Positions 53,857 through 62,197 of a stretch of 64,000 nt of DNA are shown piece by piece (position 1 is the stretch's first letter; each line of letters begins with the position of its first letter). Both the position numbers and the translations under genes were made by a program. The notes under the pieces were generated by a model. The model was given only the letters and a program-made list of their open reading frames with translations. It ran no database searches and was not told where the DNA came from. The DNA is from Clostridiales bacterium VE202-21 (GTDB taxonomy: Bacteria > Bacillota > Clostridia > Lachnospirales > Lachnospiraceae): NCBI GenBank assembly GCA_000509105.1, contig BAIF02000118.1, positions 62,001 to 126,000 on the forward strand. Reading direction: 5' to 3'.

Positions 53857-54034
53857 TCCTTTTGCGGCTTAACTACTTACCGCTGATGATACTCTGATGT
53901 ACTGCAAGAATGCGCTCCCAGAATAATTCCCTGGAATACTGTCAGTGGATAGTTCTGCAGCATAAGATTAAAGTTATAATGCATGACACTGCAGCATATA
54001 TTTAGTATAACAAATCCAGGAGTGTGTGCTCTAT

Positions 54035-54499
54035 ATGAAACCGCAAAATCGAAGTTCACTTATTATTGCCATTCTGATTCCACTGGCCGTCGGCTCATTA
54101 TCTGCACTTATCAGTGGAAATATGGCCCTATACTCAACGATAAACAAACCGGCGTTCAGTCCCCCTTCTATTGTTTTTCCTATTGTCTGGACAATTCTTT
54201 ATGTTCTGATGGGGATATCATCTTACATCATATATTCTTCGGACAGCGCGGATAAAACCAAGGCTTTGAAGATATACGCCCTTCAGCTTTTCTTTAATTT
54301 CTGCTGGAGTATTCTCTTCTTTCGATATAATTTATACCTGCTTTCCTTTTTGTGGCTCGTTATCTTAATTGTTCTGATCTGTATTATGATTAAAGATTTC
54401 TATAAAATAAATCCTGCCGCAGCTTATCTGCAAATCCCCTATCTGCTGTGGTGCATATTCGCGGCATTTTTAAATTTCTCAATTTATACAATGAATTAA
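54035..54499 (+). CDS. TspO/MBR-family membrane protein
   Basis: 154 residues, five predicted helices. Hallmarks INKPAFSPPSIVFPIVWTILYVLMGIS, ALQLFFNFCWSILFF and the closing LLWCIFAAFLNFSIYTMN match the tryptophan-rich sensory protein/peripheral benzodiazepine receptor family, which binds porphyrins. The ATG at 54035 was chosen for homology; a GTG at 54026 is nearer the AGGAG. A terminator follows at 54505. Confidence 0.92.
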   Translation: MKPQNRSSLIIAILIPLAVGSLSALISGNMALYSTINKPAFSPPSIVFPIVWTILYVLMGISSYIIYSSDSADKTKALKIYALQLFFNFCWSILFFRYNLYLLSFLWLVILIVLICIMIKDFYKINPAAAYLQIPYLLWCIFAAFLNFSIYTMN

Positions 54500-54504
54500 C
54501 CTTT

Positions 54505-54530
54505 TGAACCGGCTGACTCAAGCCGGTTCA
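54505..54530 (+). terminator. Terminator of the TspO-like gene
   Basis: Perfect 10-bp stem TGAACCGGCT / AGCCGGTTCA, 6-base loop, followed by TTTC, starting six bases after the stop. Confidence 0.75.
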
Positions 54531-54573
54531 TTTCACTAGGTAAACTGCCTATAAACATAGAGGACTACCGCTT

Positions 54574-55836
54574 TTACAGTATCGTCACACCAAGACCATC
54601 GAAAACATTCTGATAATGCTCCAGATTATTTCTCGGCGCCATAATTATAATTCCATTTCCGCCATTTGCGCCAAAGACATTGCTTCCGACTTCGACAGCA
54701 CCGCATTTCATCATATCTATTTTTGTCAGCCCGGTATTTAAGAACGAATAATCTTCCAGTCTCGTCACATAAGACGGGAGCGAATATGTACCGATTCTTC
54801 CTCTCGGAAATACGAGAAGGGTTGTCATACTGCTGTCAAACAGCATGCCATCCGAACAAACATAATTTTGATTAGGCTCCGTAAGGTCAATCCATTCCAG
54901 ATCTGACATCTCACCCAGAGCGCCGGGTTCGATGCTGACAATATTGGGTGGAATGAAGAGTTCATAGATCTCCGAACTGACTCCCTCGAAAGTTCCGCTT
55001 GCAAGACCTGTACAGTTTTCAGAGGGGAGAACTAGGCGTCCATCGTTTACCACTCCTGCTGAGGGATCGAAACCACAGATCATCCCCTCCTCATTCACGG
55101 TAAAACCGATCGGCTGTTCAATACCCGGAGTCTCCGCACCGCTGTCCGGATCCTCTTTTTCTCCCGGTACAACCGGGTTATCCGGAATGACCACATCCGG
55201 AGGTTCTGCCGGATTATCATCAATCGGCGGATTATCCGGTACAATGGGCGTATCCGGCACTGCTGGCGTATCCGCCACGATTGGTTCATCTGGTATGATT
55301 GGCTTATCCGGCACGGCCGGTGTCTCCGGAACCGAGGGTTTCTCATTAACCGTCGGAATATTCGGGATCACCGGCGGGGTAAAATTTTCCGTCGGCATCT
55401 CTGGAATACGAACCTTTATATCACTTAGGTCAGGAAGTTCATTCCCCGAAGACCCTGTCATAACCGGAATTTCCATGCCTGATATAAGTATATCGGACAG
55501 AAAACCTGTTTCTTCCGAATGCGAAGTTTCTGCTCCTGCCTTTCTGTTTGCATCCACCATATTAGAAATATCTGCCTTCACAGATATTTTTACCATCAGT
55601 GTACTAAAAATATCTAAAACGCCTGATTCATTCGGACTTTCTCCAAAAGAATGCAATTCTCTTCCCATATCTTTATCATAAATATGGTTATACACATTAT
55701 CATTATCTGTTGATTTTAAAGCTGTAAGTACATCAATCTGTCCTACTGTCAATAGAATTGCGGTCAACACCCCAAGAATACTAACACCTCTTTTTCTCCT
55801 GGCACCGCGTCCCAAAATCCTAATGCAATACTCCAT
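54574..55836 (-). CDS. Proline-rich surface protein with LRR_5-like C-terminal domain
   Basis: 420 residues from the ATG at 55836. A basic stretch and a hydrophobic helix (VSILGVLTAILLTVGQ) near the N-terminus suggest an uncleaved membrane anchor. Then comes a polar region, and a low-complexity Pro/Asp/Val stalk made of repeats such as VPDKPIIPDEPIV and VPDTPIVPDNP (about residues 150-240). The C-terminal part resembles BspA-type leucine-rich repeats (SGTFEGVSSEIYELFIPPNIVSIEPGAL, SYVTRLEDYSFLNTGLTKI). Probably cell-surface exposed, with the stalk crossing the wall. No sortase motif. Confidence 0.75.
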   Translation of the reverse strand: MEYCIRILGRGARRKRGVSILGVLTAILLTVGQIDVLTALKSTDNDNVYNHIYDKDMGRELHSFGESPNESGVLDIFSTLMVKISVKADISNMVDANRKAGAETSHSEETGFLSDILISGMEIPVMTGSSGNELPDLSDIKVRIPEMPTENFTPPVIPNIPTVNEKPSVPETPAVPDKPIIPDEPIVADTPAVPDTPIVPDNPPIDDNPAEPPDVVIPDNPVVPGEKEDPDSGAETPGIEQPIGFTVNEEGMICGFDPSAGVVNDGRLVLPSENCTGLASGTFEGVSSEIYELFIPPNIVSIEPGALGEMSDLEWIDLTEPNQNYVCSDGMLFDSSMTTLLVFPRGRIGTYSLPSYVTRLEDYSFLNTGLTKIDMMKCGAVEVGSNVFGANGGNGIIIMAPRNNLEHYQNVFDGLGVTIL

Positions 55837-56000
55837 TTCCACTTTCCCCGTACCTTTCTTTCTGCACCACAAAATGTATTCACGCAAGTATAAAGTTTAC
55901 ATAAGAAAAAGGAACGCCGCAATCTTTCGCAACATTCCTTTGCGTTTTTCCAGAATCTTACTTTTTTCTGTTAATACGCATTTATAAGAAATCATTTCTT

Positions 56001-56360
56001 CTACGGACATTGAATATTTCTCTCTCGGAGCTCAACCATACGTTGAATAGCTTCTTCTACCGCGGCATTTAAACTTTTATCATGCTCAATTGCGTATATC
56101 GCAATAGCTCTATGCAGATCCGAGCTGATCCGTACATTAAAGGTTCCTTTGTATGGCTGTTCCGGCTGTGCGGCACGCTCCTCACAGTCCTTCAGATATT
56201 CATCCAGCACCTTTTGGAAATCCGCTTCCAATTCCCGGATGGAGTCGCCTGCATAGGATAGATGCGATTTCAGGCCGACCACTTTTCCATATAGGCAGTT
56301 GTCTTCCTTTGAATATTCAACCGTGCCATTATAATTCTTGTATGATAATAAATTACTCAC
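56001..56360 (-). CDS. HicB-family antitoxin-like protein (orphan)
   Basis: 119 residues. N-terminal HicB fold (YNGTVEYSKEDNCLYGKVVGL, SYAGDSIRELEADFQKVLDEYLKDC) and a C-terminal ribbon-helix-helix (FNVRISSDLHRAIAIYAIEHDKSLNAAVEEAI), the full antitoxin layout. The upstream gap to the XRE gene is only 148 bases, too small for hicA, and no HicA is encoded downstream. Either an orphan regulator or a remnant of a toxin-antitoxin pair. Confidence 0.82.
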   Translation of the reverse strand: MSNLLSYKNYNGTVEYSKEDNCLYGKVVGLKSHLSYAGDSIRELEADFQKVLDEYLKDCEERAAQPEQPYKGTFNVRISSDLHRAIAIYAIEHDKSLNAAVEEAIQRMVELRERNIQCP

Positions 56361-56508
56361 TTCATTCTATCCTCTATCAATTTTGCTATAGCCCGATACT
56401 GCGTTGCGTCTTCTCTTTTATCTAACACTTGCCTTCAAGGCTACCGCGTCCAGCCAACCCATATTATACTGCAATCGCTCTAAGTATGCAACTAATTTTA
56501 GTTGCTTA

Positions 56509-56718
56509 TTATACTTCCCTTCCTATTATTTCATCAACGCTTACTTTAAAAATTTCGGCCATCCTTATCAATTCAAAAATGTCAGGTATCCGTTTTCCAA
56601 CTTCGTAGTTTGACAGCGCTTGCCGCGTTATGTTGAGCTGATCAGCAAGATTTTTTTGCAGAAGCCCATTTTTCTTTCTTAACGCTCTTATGTTATCTCC
56701 TATTTTGTTATCCAGCAT
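56509..56718 (-). CDS. XRE-family helix-turn-helix regulator
   Basis: 69 residues, essentially one Cro/C1-type DNA-binding domain: IGDNIRALRKKNGLLQKNLADQLNITRQALSNYEVGKRIPDIFELIRMAEIFKVSVDEII. Small stand-alone regulators of this kind control neighbouring genes or prophage-like loci. The adjacent AT-rich region and the 13-bp inverted repeat at 56881-56935 lie upstream of it. Confidence 0.88.
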   Translation of the reverse strand: MLDNKIGDNIRALRKKNGLLQKNLADQLNITRQALSNYEVGKRIPDIFELIRMAEIFKVSVDEIIGREV

Positions 56719-56880
56719 TGTGCTTACCTCATCCTTCGTAAATTAATATGTCAAATAATATCACGGTATTAATTTATATAAAATAGGATGAATCTATTTG
56801 TTTCATTAATGTAAAATATGTTAAATTAGCGTAAGTAGGATCAGAAGAGGAAACGTGTAATTCATAACTTCTTAACAGAA

Positions 56881-56935
56881 AATGGGTACTAAAATAATCA
56901 TCCAAATAACTTAGATAACTAATTTAGTACCCATT
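56881..56935. repeat. 13-bp inverted repeat in the XRE/tRNA gap
   Basis: AATGGGTACTAAA (56881-56893) and its exact complement (56923-56935). No gene is visible in 56719-57020; this repeat may be an operator pair or terminator. Confidence 0.45.
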
Positions 56936-57020
56936 AACGCTTGTAATATCTTAATTACACCTCTGGTTACACTTCACCAAATAATATAGCAGAAGCCCCT
57001 TTCTACGGTGTTATTTTATA

Positions 57021-57104
57021 TGCGGATAGTGGGACTTGAACCCACACGAAGTCACCCCCGCAAGATTTTGAGTCTTGTGCGTCTGCCGATTCCGCCATAT
57101 CCGC
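57021..57104 (-). tRNA. tRNA-Leu (anticodon CAA)
   Basis: 84 bases with acceptor pairs GCGGATA/TATCCGC, the long variable arm of class II tRNAs, TTCAAGTCC T-loop, and anticodon loop CTCAAAA giving CAA, reading TTG codons. CCA is not encoded. It stands alone between the XRE gene and the lysA-like gene. Confidence 0.95.
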
Positions 57105-57196
57105 TCACCGGTCTGGAATGCCTGTCTGCTTTCCAAACCGAGTTTTATATTATCATAATCCGAGCTATTTTGCAATAGTTTTTATTTATTTCCCGA

Positions 57197-58471
57197 TCAT
57201 TTTCCGATCAGTTTTTTTCCAATGTCAAAACAGTCAAATGTAGCAAAATAATCTGCCGGTGTCTCAGCACGGCGGATCATCCGGGCAGTGCCGTCTTCCT
57301 TCAGAAGGATCTCCGCTGACCTTAACTTCCCGTTGTAGTTATACCCCATAGAAAATCCATGCGCCCCTGTATCGTGAATCACCAGATAGTCTCCCATCTC
57401 GATCTCCGGAAGCATTCTGTCAATGGCAAACTTATCATTATTTTCGCAGAGCGAACCCGTCACATCATACTTGTGGTCGCACGGCCAGTCTTCTTTCCCC
57501 ATAACCGTAATATGGTGATAGGCTCCGTACATTGCCGGACGCATAAGGTTTACCGCACATGCATCCACGCCGATGTACTCCTTGTGGGTATGCTTTTCAT
57601 GGATTGCCTTTGTCACAAGACAGCCGTAAGGCCCCATCATATAACGTCCCAGCTCGGTATAAATGGCCACATCGCCCATGCCCGCAGGAACAAGTACTTC
57701 CTCGTATACCCTGCGCACGCCGTCCCCGATCATACGGATATCATTCGGCTCCTGGTCTGGTTTGTAAGGAATCCCAATCCCACCGGAGAGATTGATAAAT
57801 CTGATATGCACGCCGGTCTCCTTCTGCAGCCGCACAGCCTGTTCAAAAAGCACCTTCGCCAGCATCGGATAATACTCGTTAGTAACTGTATTGCTCGCCA
57901 GAAATGCATGAATCCCAAACTCTTTCGCTCCTTTTTCTTTTAAGATCCGAAAGGCCTCGGACATCTGGGGCGTTGTCATGCCGTATTTAGAATCCCCCGG
58001 ATTGTCCATAATATCATTGCTGATCTTGAACAGGCCGCCCGGATTATAACGGCAGCTGATCACCTCGGGAATATGCCCGATCGTCTGCTCCAGAAACTCA
58101 ATATGTGTAATATCGTCCAGATTGATAATTGCCCCCAGTTTATCCGCCAGAATAAACTCTTCTGCAGGAGTATCATTGGAGGAAAACATAATATCCTCCC
58201 CGCGGATTCCTACGGCGTCAGAGAGCAACAGTTCCGTATAGGAGGAGCAGTCGCATCCGCAGCCGTATTCTTTCAATATATCAATGAGAAACGGATTCGG
58301 CGTCGCCTTAACAGCGAAATATTCTTTATATCCCGGGTTCCATGAAAAAGCCTCCTTCAAGGCCTTCACGTTCTCCCGTATCCCCCTCTCATCATAAAGG
58401 TGAAAAGGTGTAGGAAATTCTTTCACAATCTCATCCAGCTGTGCTTTCGTTACAAATGGTTCTTTTTTCAT
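57197..58471 (-). CDS. Diaminopimelate decarboxylase-like PLP enzyme
   Basis: 424 residues, fold-type III (alanine racemase-like) decarboxylase. PLP lysine at Lys55 (YFAVKATPNP), CDCSSYTELLL, HAFLASNT, INLSGGIG and TELGRYMMGPYG, and the second-subunit catalytic Cys in DVTGSLCENND. Probably makes lysine from meso-diaminopimelate, although close homologs with other substrates exist. Its ATG overlaps the TrmB stop (ATGA), so expression is tied to that regulator. Confidence 0.88.
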   Translation of the reverse strand: MKKEPFVTKAQLDEIVKEFPTPFHLYDERGIRENVKALKEAFSWNPGYKEYFAVKATPNPFLIDILKEYGCGCDCSSYTELLLSDAVGIRGEDIMFSSNDTPAEEFILADKLGAIINLDDITHIEFLEQTIGHIPEVISCRYNPGGLFKISNDIMDNPGDSKYGMTTPQMSEAFRILKEKGAKEFGIHAFLASNTVTNEYYPMLAKVLFEQAVRLQKETGVHIRFINLSGGIGIPYKPDQEPNDIRMIGDGVRRVYEEVLVPAGMGDVAIYTELGRYMMGPYGCLVTKAIHEKHTHKEYIGVDACAVNLMRPAMYGAYHHITVMGKEDWPCDHKYDVTGSLCENNDKFAIDRMLPEIEMGDYLVIHDTGAHGFSMGYNYNGKLRSAEILLKEDGTARMIRRAETPADYFATFDCFDIGKKLIGK

Positions 58472-59181
58472 CTCTGATTCTCTCCTTTGCGCATCTCAAT
58501 TAATTTTATCTCATTGGCCAAAGCCGTCTTGAAAACCATTACAAAATTGTTCTGTCCCGAATACAGGCAGGTATTCAGACTCCCCGCCCCATATTCCCCA
58601 GACAATACATACTTTGAATCCGTGATCAGCCCGATCTGCCATCCCTTATCTCCGGTAACATAAACGGTAGCCCCATCCATGAAATACTCCCCGTCGGTAA
58701 TAACCACCACCTTCTTCCCCGCAGCAGCCAGCCGCTTCGTCTCCCCTTCAAACTTCCGCAGAATCTGCACCGAACAGGAAATATAAACCCGCTCCCGTAC
58801 ACTCATCAAAAGATTCCGTATCTTATCCTCAATGTTCCCTTCCCCTTCAATAGTAATATACCCTTCTTCCTCCACAGGTTCAACAGGAAGATTCTTCACC
58901 ATCCAATCCTCTTCCGCCTTCATCCTGCGAATACAATTCTCACAAAACTCCTCCAGAGCAACCGGAATATACCGCTTCGCAGACTCTTCCACCAAATAAG
59001 CCGCCCCTTTCTCCACAAGGCCTGCCAGCGAACTATAGGCATTAGACCGCGAAATCCCGGCCTCCTTAGCCACCTCATACCCCGTCTGCTTCCCCTTAAC
59101 CAAAAGCGTCCAGTAAACAAGAGCTTCCTGTCTGGTAACACCAAAATGCATCAGATACTCAACAAACCTCGCATCCCCCAT
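58468..59181 (-). CDS. TrmB-family transcriptional regulator
   Basis: About 237 residues. N-terminal TrmB winged helix (YLMHFGVTRQEALVYWTLLVKGKQTGYEVAKEAGISRSNAYSSLAGLVEKG) followed by a C-terminal sensor domain of the phospholipase-D-like type (YISCSVQILRKFEGETKRLAAAGKKVVVITDGE, YSGQNNFVMVFKTAL). The start is uncertain: the ATG at 59181 begins the homologous part; ATG codons exist up to 59226. Directly coupled to the lysA-like gene, so the ligand may be lysine-related rather than a sugar (inference). Confidence 0.8.
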   Translation of the reverse strand: MGDARFVEYLMHFGVTRQEALVYWTLLVKGKQTGYEVAKEAGISRSNAYSSLAGLVEKGAAYLVEESAKRYIPVALEEFCENCIRRMKAEEDWMVKNLPVEPVEEEGYITIEGEGNIEDKIRNLLMSVRERVYISCSVQILRKFEGETKRLAAAGKKVVVITDGEYFMDGATVYVTGDKGWQIGLITDSKYVLSGEYGAGSLNTCLYSGQNNFVMVFKTALANEIKLIEMRKGENQR

Positions 59182-59540
59182 CCCATCACTTCCAATCTCT
59201 CCTGCCCTATACCAAAGCATTTTCAATAGTAGTACTTTATAGGAACACTATACTCCACTCCCCCGCCCCCTGTCAACCCCAAACCACCAGAATACAAACA
59301 TTTATAAAATAGTCAAGCACTGCCCCCAATAAATCACACCTTCTAATGCATCGAATAATAATCAACTTACTGTTAATCTAACCTTATTTTTCTCTGTACC
59401 AGCACTGTCTTACGTAAATCCCTAACCCTCTCCGACAGAAAACACCCCAGAAAAATTTGAACCGCGAAGCCAGTTCAAATTCGCCGCCCCCGCCAGGATC
59501 CCCCGTGGAGACGGTTCTTTCTGCCGATTTGAAGCACGCA

Positions 59541-59586
59541 GCCCGCCGCAAGCGTGACAGCTGGGACTGCCACGCTTGCGGCGGGC
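59541..59586. terminator. 16-bp GC-rich stem-loop in the pyk-TrmB gap
   Basis: GCCCGCCGCAAGCGTG (59541-59556) with its exact complement (59571-59586), plus a smaller AATTTGAAC/GTTCAAATT hairpin at 59454-59481. Nothing in 59182-59620 supports a gene. It could terminate pyk, but no T tract follows on the minus strand. Confidence 0.5.
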
Positions 59587-59620
59587 GTACTTTCATCGTC
59601 CCGCATCCGTCCCCAAAATC

Positions 59621-61057
59621 TTACTCGATCGTAGCAATCCTCATCATGTTGCTAACCCCGCTTTTTTCTTTCTTCACACTAGGTGAAGGTATCCCCGCCG
59701 TCAATACGACTACATCGCCCACTTCGATATACTGCTTCACAAGCGCCAGCTCGATTGCCCCGTCACAGATATCCTCCGTGGTATCGAATTCCAAAGACTT
59801 CAGCGGCCTTACGCCCCAGTAGATCGACATCCTCCGCAGAGTCCTCTCATTCGGAGTCACACCCAGTATCTCCTGCCTGGGTTTCAGATTGGAAACCACC
59901 CTTGCCGTAGCACCGGACACGGAGGGCGTAATAATGCATTTGGCATTCAGGTTCGCCGCTGCCAGCACGGAAGAATATCCGATTGCACTGGACACGCCGC
60001 TGCGAAGATGATCCCCGGCCTTTTCCAGCATGGTCTCATAATCCAGATGCTGCTCCGTATTCTCGATAATATGCACCATCATCTGCAGAGCCTCCACGGG
60101 ATATTTCCCCTGTGCGGTCTCTCCTGAGAGCATGACAGCATCTGTACCGTCATAGACTGCATTTGCCACGTCTGTAACCTCGGCCCTTGTAGGACGCGGA
60201 TTGCGGATCATGGAGTCCAGCATCTGGGTTGCGGTAATAACGGTCTTGAAATTATTGTTACACTTCTGGATCATCATCTTCTGCAGATACGGAACTTCCT
60301 CTGCGGGAATCTCCACGCCCAAGTCTCCGCGGGCTACCATAATCCCGTCCGCAGCGCGTATGATTTCATCGATATTCTGTATCCCCTCTGCATTCTCTAT
60401 CTTGGCGATGATCGGAATAAACGGAGCATCCAGTTCCTTCAAAAAGGCTCTGATCTCCAGCACGCATTCTGCATTTCTGACAAAGGATGCGGCAATAAAG
60501 TCTACATCCTGCTCGACGCCGAATTTAATATCCTCTTTATCCTTATCTGTGATTGCCGGAAGCCTGACCGGTACATTCGGCACGTTCACGCCTTTGCGTT
60601 CTCCCAACTCCCCTCCATTGATAACGGTACAGATGATATCCCGCTCTGTTTTGCTCACAACCTCCAGCCCTATCAGGCCGTCATCGATCAGTATAATTTT
60701 CCCTTTATCCACGTCTTCCACAAGTCCCCTGTAGGTGATGGATACTTTCTTATTGCTGCCCTCTATCTCATCAATCGTCAAAGTAAACGTGCTTCCGGTT
60801 TCAAGCTGCACCTTTTTCCCGTCTTTCAGCACTCCGGTACGTATCTCAGGCCCTTTTGTGTCCAGAAGGATCGCCGTATTTGCCCGTTCCTCCTCGCGCA
60901 GCTGCTTCAGCATGTCCATTCTGCTTTTATGCTCTGCATGGTCACCATGTGAAAAATTAAACCTGGCAACATCCATGCCGTTTTTGATCAGCGTCCGCAT
61001 TAGTTCTCTGTCATTCGTATTAGGCCCCATTGTACATACTACTTTTGTTTTCTTCAT
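59621..61057 (-). CDS. pyk: Pyruvate kinase
   Basis: 478 residues from the ATG at 61057 (AAGGAG upstream). KVVCTMGPNTND, MDVARFNFSHGDH, AKIENAEGIQNIDEII with the catalytic Lys, MVARGDLGVEIP, and GETAQGKYPVEAL. Converts phosphoenolpyruvate + ADP to pyruvate + ATP. It lacks the extra C-terminal PEP-utiliser domain of Bacillus-type enzymes. Ends with a short Ser/Lys tail. Single-gene unit with the rhomboid-like gene upstream. Confidence 0.97.
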   Translation of the reverse strand: MKKTKVVCTMGPNTNDRELMRTLIKNGMDVARFNFSHGDHAEHKSRMDMLKQLREEERANTAILLDTKGPEIRTGVLKDGKKVQLETGSTFTLTIDEIEGSNKKVSITYRGLVEDVDKGKIILIDDGLIGLEVVSKTERDIICTVINGGELGERKGVNVPNVPVRLPAITDKDKEDIKFGVEQDVDFIAASFVRNAECVLEIRAFLKELDAPFIPIIAKIENAEGIQNIDEIIRAADGIMVARGDLGVEIPAEEVPYLQKMMIQKCNNNFKTVITATQMLDSMIRNPRPTRAEVTDVANAVYDGTDAVMLSGETAQGKYPVEALQMMVHIIENTEQHLDYETMLEKAGDHLRSGVSSAIGYSSVLAAANLNAKCIITPSVSGATARVVSNLKPRQEILGVTPNERTLRRMSIYWGVRPLKSLEFDTTEDICDGAIELALVKQYIEVGDVVVLTAGIPSPSVKKEKSGVSNMMRIATIE

Positions 61058-61102
61058 TTTATGTCTCCTTCTTGATATATCAATAAAACCAGTCAATACC
61101 GC

Positions 61103-61930
61103 TTACTGTACATGCTGGTGTGTAAACAAATGATCCTGGCAGTATTCATAATTCCCCTTGCATTTTGAACAAAACCTGAACTCCAGAGTCGGATCATCCA
61201 GCTCTGTACGGCCGCACACCGCACATCTGTGACGTGCGCCGTTGGGGTATGTCATATGGGGGCGGGACTGTTTTTTGAAGTCTGCTTTTCTTTTCTTCTC
61301 CTTTGGAGTATATGGCTTCACATTCCTGCTGGACAGGAAGAACACCACAAAATTTAAAAGGGATGCAATGATTACAATCCGCGTCGCTATATTGCCCCTT
61401 ACCAGAGAATACAGGATAATCGCCCCATAAACATATGCCATCCACTTCATCTTAATGGGAAGAATAAAATACAGGAGCAGCTCCATATTCGGATAGCTGA
61501 CCGCAAATGCCAGGAAAATTGACATATTAATGTAATATGTGCTGAAGGCTCCGCCCAGGCCTACCATGCCGCCTGTGATCAGATACAGCACAAATGCCCC
61601 GATTACCGTAAAAAGAATACCTGAAAAAATGTATACATTATACCGGAACGATCCCCATGCACGCTCCAGCGCAGTTCCAAGAGAATAGTACAGCAGCGCC
61701 ATAATGACAAGTGTAAATATGCTGCCGCTGGGCGCTATCAAGACCCAGGAAATCAGTCTCCATACCTGCCCCTGCAGGATCATTCCCGGCTCCAATGTCA
61801 GCATGTACTGCAGGTTTGGCACAAACATCCTGATACCATACCCGATCACATAACCGCCGATCAGGTACATCGTCAGGTTGTGTATGGCATAACGTCCGAA
61901 CTTTCTTTCTAACTTATTTAACCAATTCAA
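61103..61930 (-). CDS. Rhomboid-like membrane protein with C-terminal zinc ribbon, no catalytic serine
   Basis: 275 residues. Six predicted helices arranged as in rhomboid/derlin proteins: LTMYLIGGYVIGYG, QVWRLISWVLIAP, ALLYYSLGTALERAWGSFRYNVYIFSG. At the position of the GxSG nucleophile the sequence reads GLGGAFSTYYINM, and the partner histidine is absent, so protease activity is unlikely. A basic linker leads to a zinc-ribbon (CAVCGRTELDDPTLEFRFCSKCKGNYEYCQDHLF). It may bind or retain clients rather than cleave them (inference). Confidence 0.8.
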   Translation of the reverse strand: MNWLNKLERKFGRYAIHNLTMYLIGGYVIGYGIRMFVPNLQYMLTLEPGMILQGQVWRLISWVLIAPSGSIFTLVIMALLYYSLGTALERAWGSFRYNVYIFSGILFTVIGAFVLYLITGGMVGLGGAFSTYYINMSIFLAFAVSYPNMELLLYFILPIKMKWMAYVYGAIILYSLVRGNIATRIVIIASLLNFVVFFLSSRNVKPYTPKEKKRKADFKKQSRPHMTYPNGARHRCAVCGRTELDDPTLEFRFCSKCKGNYEYCQDHLFTHQHVQ

Positions 61931-62089
61931 TGATCATCTACTCCTTATAATTTTTTTACTGTTACATGAAGTAATTGTACAGTCCTGCCGAGTGTTTGTC
62001 AAACATATGTTAGCTTTTTTAACTTTAGGAATTTGTTAAATATTATAAACTTTGTCCGAATATTCCAGCAGCCCGCTTAATAATAACAA

Positions 62090-62118
62090 TTGTCTTTTTT
62101 TCGATCATGTCGTATAAT
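62090..62118 (+). promoter_or_regulatory. Promoter of the activase gene
   Basis: TTGTCT (62090-62095) and TATAAT (62113-62118) with a 17-base spacer, about 80 bases before the ATG at 62198. Confidence 0.65.
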
Positions 62119-62197
62119 GTAAATTGTTGTAAAAACATAAATTACATTAAATAAGAAGTAACTGACATATAATGCTTCAAAGGATGAGGGAAATACT

